From: an uncultured Dongia sp.
GTDB lineage: Bacteria; Pseudomonadota; Alphaproteobacteria; Dongiales; Dongiaceae
Assembly (NCBI RefSeq): GCF_936916975.1
Contig: NZ_CAKZGO010000006.1
Span: 186,001 to 250,000 of the forward strand
Reading direction: 5' to 3'
DNA length: 64,000 nt
In this document: one piece after another, positions 43,657 through 53,229 of the stretch
How positions within the stretch are numbered: position 1 is the first letter of the stretch
Layout of the letters: every line of letters starts with the position of its first letter
Notes under the pieces: model-generated
What the model was told of the DNA's origin: nothing
The model's database searches: none
What the model saw: the letters and a program-made list of their open reading frames with translations, nothing else
Translations under genes and position numbers: made by a program

Positions 43657-45227
43657 CCTGGTTCGCCATCCTTTAGATAGTCCCGCACGGCGTCGACCAC
43701 GGCGCCGCGCGCGCCGTTGGCGTCGAGCCGGTGCCAGGCCATCGGCCCTAGATCATAGCCGAGCTGTTGCTCGACCACGGCCGCGTTGGCGTCAGACGCA
43801 TCTTTCCCACGCTCCGCCACCCGTTGCAACATTGTCTCCCCCGCAACGTCCAGCCAGATTCCACTGAACCCGACGCCGAGCTCTGCTGCCAACGCCGACA
43901 TGCTGTCCCGCTCCGCTGGCCTTGCCGCCACGGAATCGATGATGACGCTCTGCCCGCCACGCAGCACATCGCCGGCACGCCGCAACAATTCCCGGTACAC
44001 CTCGCTGCTGACCTCCGGTCGATACGCCTCGGATGTAAGCGGTTGCTCCGGCGCCACGTTGAACAGCTGCTTGCGCACGACATCACTGCGCAAGACACGC
44101 GCCCCGGCACCGCTGCCAAATTCACCGGCCAAGGCTGCCGCAACACTCGACTTGCCGCTGCCGCTCAAGCCACCGATCGCAATCAACCGCACCGGCTTCG
44201 GTTGCAACAGCTCCAGTGCCAGGTCGAGATAGACTTTCGCTTCGGCTAATTTGGAGCCGTCCTGCGCGGGTCCGGCAGCTGCCGCAGTTACATGGGCCCG
44301 GACGGCGGCGCGCAGCGACATGAACAGGGGCATCAGCGGCAGGCCATCGTCATCACGCGTGAGGTCCAGGTACCGGTTGAAGACCTGTCCGGCCTGCCGC
44401 GTCAGGCCGCGATGCCGCAAATCCATGAGCAGGAAGGCGAGATCATAGAGCACATCGATGCAGCTGATGAGCCGGCTGAATTCGATGCAATCGAACAGCG
44501 TCGGAGTTCCGTCGACCAGACAGATATTGCCCAGGTGCAGATCGCCATGGCACTGCCGCACGCGGCCATCGTCGCGGCGCTGGTCGAGCAGGGGGCGGTA
44601 TTGCCGCCAGGCTGCCATCGTCGCGTCCAGCAGGGCATCGATCTTGCGGGCCGATTCAGGGTCCGTCAGGGTTCGCCGCAGATTCTCATCATTGATATCG
44701 ATGACGGCCGTAACGCCGGCAGCACCACCAAAACCGCGATCCACCTCGGCCGTGTCATGAAAGGTGACGATGCGGTCGGTGAGGTGGTTGAGAAGGGGAT
44801 TGGTCAAAAGGTGATGATCGACCAGCGCGCTGAACAGATTCTCCTGCGGGAAGCGCCGCATCACTACGACCCAGTCGACCACATCTCCCGATCCCTTGAG
44901 GCTCAACCTGCCATCCGGCCCGCGATGGATCGGCCAGATGTCCAGATAGAGGGTCGGCGCGGTACGGCGATTGAGGCGCAGTTCCTCGGCGCAGGCCTGC
45001 TGGCGTTGTGCGACCGTGCTGTAGTCGAGATACGAATAGGTGACCGCACGCTTCAGCTTGTAGGCATACGCGCCGGCCAGGAAGATGACCGAGGCGTGGG
45101 TTGTGATGACCTGGACATCGGTTATCTGCGCCGGATCACGCCCTGACCCGTAGCTTCCTGGCTGCGACAGGAACTCGATGACGATGCTCTGATCGACCTG
45201 CGCCGGCACACGGACTCCTGTCTCCAT
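43620..45227 (-). CDS. Fusion of aminoglycoside-phosphotransferase-like and AAA/P-loop kinase domains
   Basis: A 535-residue two-domain protein. The N-terminal part (about 1-340) is kinase-like of the APH group, with HGDLHLGNICL as the catalytic loop and LFDCIEFSRLI carrying the metal-binding Asp. The C-terminal part (about 350-520) has the P-loop GGLSGSGKSSVA and fits the AAA_33 zeta-toxin-like kinases. This fusion is common in proteobacteria without a proven substrate. The start is uncertain: ATG at 45227, or GTG at 45209 with AGGAG five bases upstream. An FNR-like box lies upstream, shared with the divergent gene at 45332. Confidence 0.83.
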   Translation of the reverse strand: METGVRVPAQVDQSIVIEFLSQPGSYGSGRDPAQITDVQVITTHASVIFLAGAYAYKLKRAVTYSYLDYSTVAQRQQACAEELRLNRRTAPTLYLDIWPIHRGPDGRLSLKGSGDVVDWVVVMRRFPQENLFSALVDHHLLTNPLLNHLTDRIVTFHDTAEVDRGFGGAAGVTAVIDINDENLRRTLTDPESARKIDALLDATMAAWRQYRPLLDQRRDDGRVRQCHGDLHLGNICLVDGTPTLFDCIEFSRLISCIDVLYDLAFLLMDLRHRGLTRQAGQVFNRYLDLTRDDDGLPLMPLFMSLRAAVRAHVTAAAAGPAQDGSKLAEAKVYLDLALELLQPKPVRLIAIGGLSGSGKSSVAAALAGEFGSGAGARVLRSDVVRKQLFNVAPEQPLTSEAYRPEVSSEVYRELLRRAGDVLRGGQSVIIDSVAARPAERDSMSALAAELGVGFSGIWLDVAGETMLQRVAERGKDASDANAAVVEQQLGYDLGPMAWHRLDANGARGAVVDAVRDYLKDGEPGHAMTGSRTSAE

Positions 45228-45262
45228 CGTCAAAAGCTAGCAAGCCAGGAGATAGCACGTCG

Positions 45263-45276
45263 TTGACCTGCATCAA
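45263..45276. promoter_or_regulatory. FNR/FixK-like box 3
   Basis: TTGACCTGCATCAA matches nine of ten consensus positions, between two divergent genes (starts at 45227 and 45332). Confidence 0.65.
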
Positions 45277-45331
45277 GGCGCCATCTCCTTGCGGGTCTAG
45301 GCTTGCTTTCGGAATCCACAGGAGAATGGCC

Positions 45332-45856
45332 ATGGCGCACGGAAAATCGACCGCTAAATCCGAAGGGAAGGCCCTGGCCGCTGCACTCGGCAAGCGGAAT
45401 CCTCGGGTCTGGGTGGTGGTCGCCGACGGTGCGCAGGCCCGTATCCTGGAGAGCGAGGCGGCACATGCCGGCGTCACCGTCCGCCTCGACCTCAGTTCCG
45501 ATGCCAGGCTGACGGGTGGCAAGCTCGCTGCGGGTCCTCTGCCGCGCGGACAACGCAGCGCCAGTTCCGCCCGCTACGGCATCGAACCGCGCCAATCTTT
45601 GAAGCAGCATGAGAAGGCGTTGTTCGTGCGCCGGGTCGCGGACCTTCTCACCGGTGGGCGCTCACGCTATGACCAGCTCATTCTGGTCGCTCCCGCCCGG
45701 GTTGTCGCGGCCCTGCGCGAGGCCCTTCCGGCGGCGGTCGACGCGAAGATCGTACTGACCCGCAACTCCGACATGACCTGGATGAGCGTGCCGGATATCC
45801 TGAAACGGTTGGGTCCGATCGGCGCCCATATCCAGAAGTCCCGCATCGGCGATTGA
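45332..45856 (+). CDS. Host-attachment family protein
   Basis: A 174-residue protein of the family named for attachment to host cells in Agrobacterium (PF10116-type). The core RVWVVVADGAQARILE, the middle RRVADLL and the end segment DQLILVAPARVVAALRE are characteristic, and the fold resembles eRF1 domain 2/3 proteins. AGGAG seven bases before the second of two adjacent ATG codons fixes the start at 45332. Upstream lies an FNR-like box. The family name is historical; the biochemical role is unknown and a stress-related function fits the context. Confidence 0.83.
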   Translation: MAHGKSTAKSEGKALAAALGKRNPRVWVVVADGAQARILESEAAHAGVTVRLDLSSDARLTGGKLAAGPLPRGQRSASSARYGIEPRQSLKQHEKALFVRRVADLLTGGRSRYDQLILVAPARVVAALREALPAAVDAKIVLTRNSDMTWMSVPDILKRLGPIGAHIQKSRIGD

Positions 45857-45864
45857 GATATCGT

Positions 45865-47184
45865 CTATCCCGCGAACACCTGGACCATCAGCCACAGATT
45901 GGCTGCCACCACCACGATGAACAGCAGCCAGGCCAGCAACTGCAGCGGTAGCTTGCTGGCGAACGGCCCCATCATCGCCTTGCTGCTGGTGAAGCGGATC
46001 AACGGATAGATCGCGAAGGGCAGCTGCGCGCTCAAGACCACCTGCGTGAAGACCAGCAGCTTGCCGACCGAATGCTCCCCCAGCCACAGCACGCCGCCCA
46101 GCGCCGGGATGAGGGCAAGGCCACGCGTGATCAGGCGCCGCTGGTAGCAGGGAATCTTGAGATCGAGAAAACCTTCCATGATCACTTGGCCGGCAATCGT
46201 CCCAGTAAAGGTCGAGCTTTGTCCGGAGGCGAAGAGGGCGATACCGAACAGGATGCTGGCCATCACGGTTCCAGCAATCGGTTCCAGCAGACGATAGGCA
46301 TCCTCGATATCGGCCACATCCGTAGCGCCAGTCTGATGAAAGGCGGCGGCCGCCAGGATCAAGATCGCGGCGTTGATCAGGAAGGCCAGTGACAGCGAGA
46401 CGCCGACATCGAGTGTCGCGAGGTTGATGGCCGATCTCTTGGCCGGCACACTCTCGCCCATCACCCGCGTCTGCACGATCGAGGAATGCAGATAGAGGTT
46501 ATGCGGCATCACCGTGGCGCCAAGGATGCCGATGGCGAGATAAAGCGCGCCTGTGTCAGTGATGACCGTTGTTGACGGCACCAGCCCGCCGAGGATCAGC
46601 CCGAAATCCGGCCCGACCAATATCAGCTCGACCAGGAAGCAGATCGCGATGGTGATGATGAGGCCCAGCACGATCGCCTCCAGTCGCCGAAAGCCGCGCC
46701 CCTGCAATCCCAGCACGATGACCGTATCGAGGCCGGTGAGCACGATGCCCCATTCCAGCGGCAGGCCGAACAGCAGCTTGAGCGCCAGCGCACAGCCCAG
46801 CACTTCTGCGACATCGCAGGCGATGATCGCGATCTCCGCGCAGACCCACATGAATTTGGCGACCGCCGGGCGATAAGCATCACGCGTCGCGCGGGCGAGG
46901 TCCTTGCCAGTGACGACGCCCAACCGCAGCGCCAGCGTCTGGAGGACGATGGCGGCAAGGCTTGAGAGCAGCACGACGAACAGCAGATCGTAGCCGTATT
47001 GCGAACCTGCCTGGATATCGGTCGCCCAATTGCCAGGGTCCATATAACCGACGGAAACCAGCAAGCCGGGACCGGCGAACTTCATCGCCCGCTGCCACAG
47101 CGGCAGCGATGGATCGATGAAGATGGAACCGCGGACTTCGGACGGGCAGAAGGGGGCGGTCGCGGTGACGGGCAATTTGTACAT
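45865..47184 (-). CDS. mntH: Nramp-family manganese/divalent metal transporter
   Basis: A 439-residue proton-coupled divalent metal importer with about eleven transmembrane helices. The metal site is seen in helix 1 (DPGNW) and helix 6 (MPHNLYLHSS), both required for Mn/Fe binding. Length is typical. The ATG at 47184 is used; an in-frame TTG nine bases earlier (47193) with AGG nearby is possible. It converges on the host-attachment gene with only eight bases between stops. No Mn-responsive operator was recognised upstream. Confidence 0.93.
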   Translation of the reverse strand: MYKLPVTATAPFCPSEVRGSIFIDPSLPLWQRAMKFAGPGLLVSVGYMDPGNWATDIQAGSQYGYDLLFVVLLSSLAAIVLQTLALRLGVVTGKDLARATRDAYRPAVAKFMWVCAEIAIIACDVAEVLGCALALKLLFGLPLEWGIVLTGLDTVIVLGLQGRGFRRLEAIVLGLIITIAICFLVELILVGPDFGLILGGLVPSTTVITDTGALYLAIGILGATVMPHNLYLHSSIVQTRVMGESVPAKRSAINLATLDVGVSLSLAFLINAAILILAAAAFHQTGATDVADIEDAYRLLEPIAGTVMASILFGIALFASGQSSTFTGTIAGQVIMEGFLDLKIPCYQRRLITRGLALIPALGGVLWLGEHSVGKLLVFTQVVLSAQLPFAIYPLIRFTSSKAMMGPFASKLPLQLLAWLLFIVVVAANLWLMVQVFAG

Positions 47185-47235
47185 GCCCGGCAATCTGACC
47201 TAGCCCCCTCCCGAGATCAAGTTACCCAGATGGGA

Positions 47236-47934
47236 TCAGACCGAATCGACCATCACCAGTTCCGCATCTTCCAACGCGGTGACGCGGATGATCGGCTCAT
47301 GCTGGATGGCGGCGCCATCGCGTGTGCCGACCTTGACGCCGTTCACCTCGACGACGCCCTTCGACGGCACGAGATAACCGTGGCGATGATCGCCCAGCGC
47401 ATATTCCGCCGTCTCGCCCGCCTTCAACGTGGCGCCCAGCACCCGCGCATCGGTACGAATCGGCAGAGCATCGACATCGGCCTCATAGCCGCTGGCAAGT
47501 GTCACGAAACGGCCGGAGCGATCATCCTTCGGAAAGGGCTTCGCACCCCAGGACGGTGCGGCACCGCGCTGGTTCGGCAAGATCCAGATCTGGAAGATGC
47601 GCGTGGTGGCACTCTCCAGATTGTATTCCGAATGGCGGATGCCGGTGCCGGCACTCATCACCTGCACATCGCCCGCCACCGTGCGGCCCTGATTGCCCTG
47701 GTTGTCCTGATGCGTGATGGCACCTTCGCGGACATAGGTGATGATCTCCATGTCGGCATGGCCATGGGCCGGGAAGCCGCTATTGGCGGCGATGGTGTCG
47801 TCGTTCCAGACACGCAGCGCACCCCAGGCCATCCGCTCGGGCTCATAGTATTCGGCGAAGGAGAAATGATGCTTGGCGTCAAGCCAGCCATGGTTGGCGG
47901 CGCCGAGAGAGTCGAAGGGGCGAATGTCGATCAT
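47236..47934 (-). CDS. Pirin-family protein (YhhW-type)
   Basis: A 232-residue bicupin. The N-terminal cupin has the metal-binding set GFPAHGHADMEIITYV (His, His, Glu) and a fourth His in TGIRHSEYN. Relatives include quercetin 2,3-dioxygenases. AAGGA nine bases upstream supports the ATG at 47934. It is divergent from a LysR gene 100 bases away, a frequent pairing in proteobacteria in which the LysR protein controls the pirin gene, probably in response to electrophiles or aromatics. Confidence 0.9.
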   Translation of the reverse strand: MIDIRPFDSLGAANHGWLDAKHHFSFAEYYEPERMAWGALRVWNDDTIAANSGFPAHGHADMEIITYVREGAITHQDNQGNQGRTVAGDVQVMSAGTGIRHSEYNLESATTRIFQIWILPNQRGAAPSWGAKPFPKDDRSGRFVTLASGYEADVDALPIRTDARVLGATLKAGETAEYALGDHRHGYLVPSKGVVEVNGVKVGTRDGAAIQHEPIIRVTALEDAELVMVDSV

Positions 47935-48034
47935 GATGGGGGGTCCTTTCTTGGCTTCTAGGGGACAAGATGGGGCGCCTCGATCAAGATGAAAATAGAA
48001 ATTAACGAAACGGATTGTTTCTGATATTGATCTA

Positions 48035-49003
48035 ATGAAAAACAGCGAGTTATTGCGAATGAGACGCATTCCGGATTTCGAGGCCTGGGCAATTTTCGCC
48101 AAAGTCGCCTATATGGGTTCCTTCTCCCGGGCTGCCTTGGACCTCCATTTGTCCAAGGCAACCGTCTCAAAAGCGGTCTCCAGATTGGAGACAATGCTGG
48201 CGACACCGCTGTTCCACCGCACCTCGCGGAAGCTCTCGCTGACCGATAGCGGCCGCCTCGCCGTCGACCGTGCGGAGCGGATTCTGGCGGAGGGATTGGC
48301 GCTTGAGGCCGATATGGGCGAACGGTCGATGGTGCCCTCCGGCCGGGTGCGGATGGCGGCGCCGATGTCGTTCGGCATCGCGCATCTGGCGCCCGCTCTG
48401 CCGGACTTCTTCGCGCTCTATCCGGGGATTGCGATCGATCTCAATTTCAGCGACAGCCAGATCGATCTGGTGAGCGACAATTACGATCTCGCCTTGCGCA
48501 TTGCGACGCTGGTCGATTCGTCCTTGATCGCCAAGCGTTTGTGCGAGGTGCGGATCGTGCTGGTGGGGTCGCCGGCCTATTTCGAGAAGCATGGCCGGCC
48601 ACAGCATCCGCGCGACCTCGCCAATCACGCGGCGCTGTTCTACACGCTGGGCCGCTCGCGCGGGGCGTGGCAGTTTTTCCATGCGACGCATGGCGATTAT
48701 GCGGTGAACATCCGTTCGCAGCTGCGGGTCAACAATGCTGATGCCCTGATGCCGATGCTCCATGCCGGGCTGGGCCTCGCCCTGCAGCCGGAATTCCTGG
48801 TCTGGCGGGATCTTGCTGCCGGCACCTTGGAAACGGCGCTGCCGGAATGGGCGCCGCGTCCCATCTCGCTCAACCTGGTAACGCCACCCAGCGGTATCCG
48901 CCCGGCGCGAGTCGAGGTGCTGATCGACTTCCTCAGCCGCCGCTTCGCCAAAGCCCCCTGGGCTTGGGACGGAAAAACGGGCAGCATGCAGAAATCAAAA
49001 TGA
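48035..49003 (+). CDS. LysR-family regulator divergent from the pirin gene
   Basis: A 322-residue regulator. The winged helix lies near 12-70 (FSRAALDLHLSKATVSKAVSRL), with a substrate-binding domain from about 95. The start at 48035 lacks a strong ribosome binding site; Met at 48059 is an alternative. Its position, 100 bases from the pirin gene start, makes that gene its probable target. Its end touches the MscS gene region: an ATG at 49000 overlaps the stop, although the better start for the channel is 49018. Confidence 0.88.
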   Translation: MKNSELLRMRRIPDFEAWAIFAKVAYMGSFSRAALDLHLSKATVSKAVSRLETMLATPLFHRTSRKLSLTDSGRLAVDRAERILAEGLALEADMGERSMVPSGRVRMAAPMSFGIAHLAPALPDFFALYPGIAIDLNFSDSQIDLVSDNYDLALRIATLVDSSLIAKRLCEVRIVLVGSPAYFEKHGRPQHPRDLANHAALFYTLGRSRGAWQFFHATHGDYAVNIRSQLRVNNADALMPMLHAGLGLALQPEFLVWRDLAAGTLETALPEWAPRPISLNLVTPPSGIRPARVEVLIDFLSRRFAKAPWAWDGKTGSMQKSK

Positions 49004-49017
49004 CGAAGGATCACCCC

Positions 49018-51126
49018 ATGTTGCGCCGGCTGCTGTTCCTGCTTTCGATGATGGTCGGCCTGATCGCGATCGCACCTGCCTTTGCGCAAACGACTGAAGC
49101 ACCGCCAAAGGTGCAGGAATTGCTGCGCCTGCTGGATGATCCCGTCATTCGCGACTGGGTGGCGGCGCAGAAGGCGCCGGCCGCGACGCCGATGCCGGTT
49201 GCCGACGAGATGACGCCCAGCAGCTATATGGATCAACGGCTGATCGATATTCGCCGGCATATCTCGAACCTCATCGCCGCCGTGCCGAATTTGCCCGGCG
49301 AGTTTGCCCGTGCGCGCGATATCCTGATGGTAGAGTTCGAGGATCGCGGCATCGGCCAGATCGTCTCGCTGATCATCGGCTTTCTGGCACTTGGCTTTCT
49401 GATCGAATGGCTGTTCCGCTACGCGACGCGGCACCTGCAGCGCTGGATCATCACCGTGCCGCTCAACACGGTCAGCGATCGGCTGCGCGCGGCGGGCATC
49501 CGCCTGTGCTTCGGCATGGGGCTGGTCATCGCTTTCGCCGTGGGCAGCGTCGGCGCGTTCCTGGCCTTCACCTGGCCGCCTTTGCTGCGCGAGATTGTAC
49601 TGGGTTATCTCAGTGCCTTCCTGGTGCTGCGCATCACGCTGGTCTTCGGCCGTTTCGTCCTGGCCCCCGGCGGCGAGCGTTTTCGCCTGGTGCCGATGAA
49701 CACGGAAGCGGCCTGGTTCTGGTATCGCCGCATCTGTCTTGCCGTGGGGTGGTTGGCCATCGGCTGGGTGACGGTGGGCTTGCTGGGCACGCTTGGCCTG
49801 TCGTTGAGTTCGCGCGGGCTCATCGCCTATGTGCTGGGGCTGATGCTGCTCGCCATCGGTATCGAGGCCTGCTGGCGCCGTCCGCCGGCATCGCTGCATC
49901 CGGAGGCCATGGCGCCCAGTGAGCATCGACGCCTGACTAATTGGCTGGTCACCGTTTATTTCGTGGCATTGTGGCTGCTGTGGGTGGCGTCCGCCATGCC
50001 GACCTTCTGGCTTGCTGTGGCGCTGGTGGCCTTACCGGCGGCGATCACGGGAACGCGCCGCTCGGTCAATCACATCCTGCGGCCGGCCGGTGCCTCGACT
50101 GCTAAAGGCAGTGTGCCGGGCGTTACCGAAGTGTGCCTGGAGCGCGGCTTGCGCGCACTTCTCATCATTGGTGCGGCGTTGCTGCTGGCGCGCGCTTGGC
50201 ATGTCGATCTTGTTGCCATGACCATGCAGGATACGATCACCACGCGGCTGACCCGTGGGCTTCTCAGCGCCATCGTTATCGCCTTGGTGGCAGAGTTTTT
50301 GTGGCATTTTGTGCGGGCACTCATAGATGCGAAGCTGACCGGCCGACAGACCGAGGGCATCGTCGACAGTGAAGATGTCCGCAAGCAGGCCAGGCTGCGC
50401 ACCCTGCTGCCGATCCTGCGCAACATTCTGTTTGTCATCATCCTGGTGATCGCCGTCCTCATGGTTCTTTCCGCCATGGGGATCGAGATAGCGCCCCTCA
50501 TTGCGGGTGCCGGTGTGGTCGGCGTCGCGGTCGGCTTCGGCGCGCAGACGCTGGTCAAGGATGTCATCAGCGGGATGTTCTTCCTGCTCGACGACGCCTT
50601 CCGTATCGGCGAGTACATCCAGAGCGGCAGCTATAAAGGCACGGTCGAATCCTTCAGCCTGCGTTCCGTCAAGCTGCGTCATCATCGCGGACCGCTCTAC
50701 ACGGTACCGTTCGGCGAATTGGGTGCGGTGCAGAACATGAGCCGCGATTGGGTGATCGACAAGATGACGATCGGCGTTACTTATGACACCGATCTTGAAA
50801 AGGCGCGCAAGCTGATCAAGGAAGTGGGCAAGCAGCTCGCCGCCGATCCGGAATATGCGCCGCACATCCTGGAGCCGATGAAGATGCAGGGTGTCGAGCA
50901 GTTCGGTGACTACGCGATCCAGATCCGCATGAAGATGATGACCAAGCCGGGCGAGCAATTCGTCATTCGCCGGAAAGCGCTGGCACTCATTCGCCAGACG
51001 TTCAACGCGAACGGCATCAACTTCGCGCAGCCGACCGTGCAGGTGGCGGGTGGCGGCGAGCATGTCGCGTCAGCAGCAGCCAAGCAGGTGCTCGATCTCG
51101 CCGCGCCCGCGCCGACCGAGGCGTGA
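49018..51126 (+). CDS. Large MscS-type mechanosensitive channel
   Basis: A 702-residue protein with signal peptide (LLFLLSMMVGLIAIAPAFAQ) and a periplasmic segment to about 105. Nine or more helices follow up to about 520, then the MscS core. The pore helix is LIAGAGVVGVAVGFGAQTLV near 497-516, then VKDVISGMFFLLDDAFRIGE and the beta domain. Such long channels (YbiO/YbdG/MscM-like) protect against osmotic downshock. AAGGA before the ATG at 49018 fixes the start; a Met at 49000 overlaps the LysR stop. The C-terminal cage domain ends at about residue 680. Confidence 0.9.
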   Translation: MLRRLLFLLSMMVGLIAIAPAFAQTTEAPPKVQELLRLLDDPVIRDWVAAQKAPAATPMPVADEMTPSSYMDQRLIDIRRHISNLIAAVPNLPGEFARARDILMVEFEDRGIGQIVSLIIGFLALGFLIEWLFRYATRHLQRWIITVPLNTVSDRLRAAGIRLCFGMGLVIAFAVGSVGAFLAFTWPPLLREIVLGYLSAFLVLRITLVFGRFVLAPGGERFRLVPMNTEAAWFWYRRICLAVGWLAIGWVTVGLLGTLGLSLSSRGLIAYVLGLMLLAIGIEACWRRPPASLHPEAMAPSEHRRLTNWLVTVYFVALWLLWVASAMPTFWLAVALVALPAAITGTRRSVNHILRPAGASTAKGSVPGVTEVCLERGLRALLIIGAALLLARAWHVDLVAMTMQDTITTRLTRGLLSAIVIALVAEFLWHFVRALIDAKLTGRQTEGIVDSEDVRKQARLRTLLPILRNILFVIILVIAVLMVLSAMGIEIAPLIAGAGVVGVAVGFGAQTLVKDVISGMFFLLDDAFRIGEYIQSGSYKGTVESFSLRSVKLRHHRGPLYTVPFGELGAVQNMSRDWVIDKMTIGVTYDTDLEKARKLIKEVGKQLAADPEYAPHILEPMKMQGVEQFGDYAIQIRMKMMTKPGEQFVIRRKALALIRQTFNANGINFAQPTVQVAGGGEHVASAAAKQVLDLAAPAPTEA

Positions 51127-51193
51127 GTCCGATACGGAGAAGTTCATCCACGGTATCTTGACTTTATCTCCGCCGGTGGGGCAATAAGACATA

Positions 51194-51204
51194 TTGTATG
51201 ACAA
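51194..51204. promoter_or_regulatory. FadR-type GntR operator
   Basis: TTGTATGACAA fits the FadR-subfamily consensus TNGTNNNACNA exactly. It lies 120 bases before the FadR-type regulator gene, in the 197-base gap upstream of the sugar operon. Confidence 0.6.
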
Positions 51205-51323
51205 AAAATGACGCGAGACGTGGCGGCGTCTTCGCGCCTGCAAAATAAGCATCTGTCGCCACCGATCAAACCGGCGCTTTAGGGCCTAGGCAGAAGATCG
51301 GTCAATGCAAGGAGGAGGACAGG

Positions 51324-52076
51324 GTGCTCAGCAAACGCGATCGGGCTCGTCCATTTGTGCGACGCAGCATCCATAATCAGATCTTGCATGAGGTCGGCGA
51401 GCGAATCTTACGCGGCGTGTTTATGCCGGGCGACATCCTGCCCAGCGAGAACGCCCTTTCCGATGAATTCAAGGTAAGCCGGCCCGTGATGCGCGAGGCG
51501 ATCAAGGTGCTGGCAGCCAAAGGCCTAGTCGATGCGCGGCCCAAGATCGGTACGCGGGTCCGGTTGCGCGAGCAGTGGAACATGCTCGACCCCGACATCC
51601 TGACCTGGAGCTTTGCATCACGCGAGGCGGAACAATACGCGATCCATATTTCCGAAATGCGCCGGGTATTGGAGCCGGAAGCAGCCGCCATAGCGGCTTT
51701 GCGTGCGACACCGGAGCAGATCGACAGGATCGCTGAGTCCTTTGCCGGCATGGAAGCCTGCCCCGAGGATACGCAGGAGCACATCGTCCACGATTTGCGC
51801 TTTCACCAGGGCATCCTGGAGGCGACCGGCAACCCCTTCATCGCGTCGACCGGCCATGTGATCGAATCTGCGCTGCTGTTCAGCTTCAAGCTGTCGAGCC
51901 AGATCGAGGGTGCGTGCAGTGACTCATTGCCACGACATCGCGACGTGCTGACAGCAATCCAGGCAAGCGATGCCGAAGGGGCGAGACGTGCGATGGCCGT
52001 GCTGATCGATGAGGCCTGGAGCGGTATCGAAGAATTCATGCGCAAGCGCGATGCGGCGCTGCCAGCGCGCCACTAG
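51324..52076 (+). CDS. FadR-subfamily GntR transcriptional regulator
   Basis: A 250-residue regulator. The N-terminal winged helix (about 15-82) has LPSENALSDEFKVSRPVMREAI cut by the recognition turn. The C-terminal FCD domain (about 100-235) has the metal/ligand histidines in DLRFHQGIL and LPRHRDVL. The GTG start at 51324 follows AAGGAGGAGG. It precedes an ABC sugar transporter and two catabolic genes on the same strand, so it is probably their repressor, released by the sugar acid or a pathway intermediate. Confidence 0.92.
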   Translation: MLSKRDRARPFVRRSIHNQILHEVGERILRGVFMPGDILPSENALSDEFKVSRPVMREAIKVLAAKGLVDARPKIGTRVRLREQWNMLDPDILTWSFASREAEQYAIHISEMRRVLEPEAAAIAALRATPEQIDRIAESFAGMEACPEDTQEHIVHDLRFHQGILEATGNPFIASTGHVIESALLFSFKLSSQIEGACSDSLPRHRDVLTAIQASDAEGARRAMAVLIDEAWSGIEEFMRKRDAALPARH

Positions 52077-52193
52077 GCGGCCTGTATCGCAGGATCTCAA
52101 AACGGTTTTCAGGGTCGGTGTTGTCATCTCGCCGATCAGGTTTCAGGGGACTTCCAGATGACCAATGATCAACAAGATGTGTGGAGGAATGAT

Positions 52194-53207
52194 ATGAGCT
52201 TTCGCGTGAAACTGCTGTCTGTCGCAGCCATTGGCCTTTGCTTGAGTGCCGGTTCGGCGCTGGCGGATACCGCCGCGTCCAAGATTGCGCTGTCCAACAA
52301 CTACGCCGGCAATTCCTGGCGTCAGGCAATGTTGAAGAGCTGGGAGAAAGTCGCCGGCCAAGCGGTGAAGGACGGCGTGGTTGCGGAGGCTTCGGCCTTC
52401 ACGACCTCAGAAAACCAGGTAACGGAACAGGCCGCGCAGATTCAGAATTTGATCCTGCAGGGCTATAACGCCATCGTCATCAACGCGGCTTCGCCCGATG
52501 CCCTCAACGGCGCGGTGAAGCAGGCCTGCGATGCCGGCATCATCGTCGTCTCGTTCGACGGCATCGTGACAGAGCCCTGTGCCTGGCGCATCGCCGTCGA
52601 TTTCAAGCAGATGGGCGCCATCCAGCTTGATTATCTCGCCGAACGTCTGCCGGAAGGCGGCGATCTTCTCGAGATCCGCGGCCTCGCTGGCGTGTTCGTC
52701 GATGACGCCATTCATTCCGGCATCGAAGCCGGTGTCGCCAAGCACAGCAAGTTCAAGGTTGTGGGTTCGGTCCATGGCGATTGGGCGCAGGAAGTGGCGC
52801 AGAAGGCGGTCGCCGGCGTGCTGCCGTCGTTGCCCGAGGTGAAGGCGGTGGTGACGCAGGGTGGTGACGGCTATGGCGCCGCCCAGGCGTTCAAGGCCGC
52901 CGGTCGTCCGACGCCGCTCATCATCATGGGCAACCGCCAGGATGAGCTCGCCTGGTGGAAGGAGCAGAAGGACGCCAATGGCTATGAGACCATGTCGGTC
53001 TCGATCGCACCGGGCGTCTCGACGCTCGCCTTCTGGGTCGCGCAGCAGATTCTCGACGGCAAGGAAGTGCCGAAGGATCTGACCGTCCCGTTCCTGCAGA
53101 TCAACCAGGCTGACCTGGAGAAGAGCCTGGAGACCACGGAAAAGGGCGGCGTCGCCAATGTCGAATACTCGCTTGAGGATTCGCAAAAAGTGATCGCCGG
53201 CAAATAA
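52194..53207 (+). CDS. CUT2-family sugar-binding periplasmic protein
   Basis: A 337-residue precursor. The signal peptide ends near GSALA (residue 25). The mature part has the RbsB/LacI-like fold, with [18 protein letters not shown], the hinge region [14 protein letters not shown] and [16 protein letters not shown] before the ATG at 52194 fixes the start. The next genes encode the ATPase and two permeases. The sugar is not clear from sequence; the catabolic genes downstream point to a sugar or sugar acid oxidised and processed through 2-keto-3-deoxy acids. Confidence 0.92.
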   Translation: MSFRVKLLSVAAIGLCLSAGSALADTAASKIALSNNYAGNSWRQAMLKSWEKVAGQAVKDGVVAEASAFTTSENQVTEQAAQIQNLILQGYNAIVINAASPDALNGAVKQACDAGIIVVSFDGIVTEPCAWRIAVDFKQMGAIQLDYLAERLPEGGDLLEIRGLAGVFVDDAIHSGIEAGVAKHSKFKVVGSVHGDWAQEVAQKAVAGVLPSLPEVKAVVTQGGDGYGAAQAFKAAGRPTPLIIMGNRQDELAWWKEQKDANGYETMSVSIAPGVSTLAFWVAQQILDGKEVPKDLTVPFLQINQADLEKSLETTEKGGVANVEYSLEDSQKVIAGK

Positions 53208-53229
53208 GACCCGTTCCGTAGGCAAGCGC

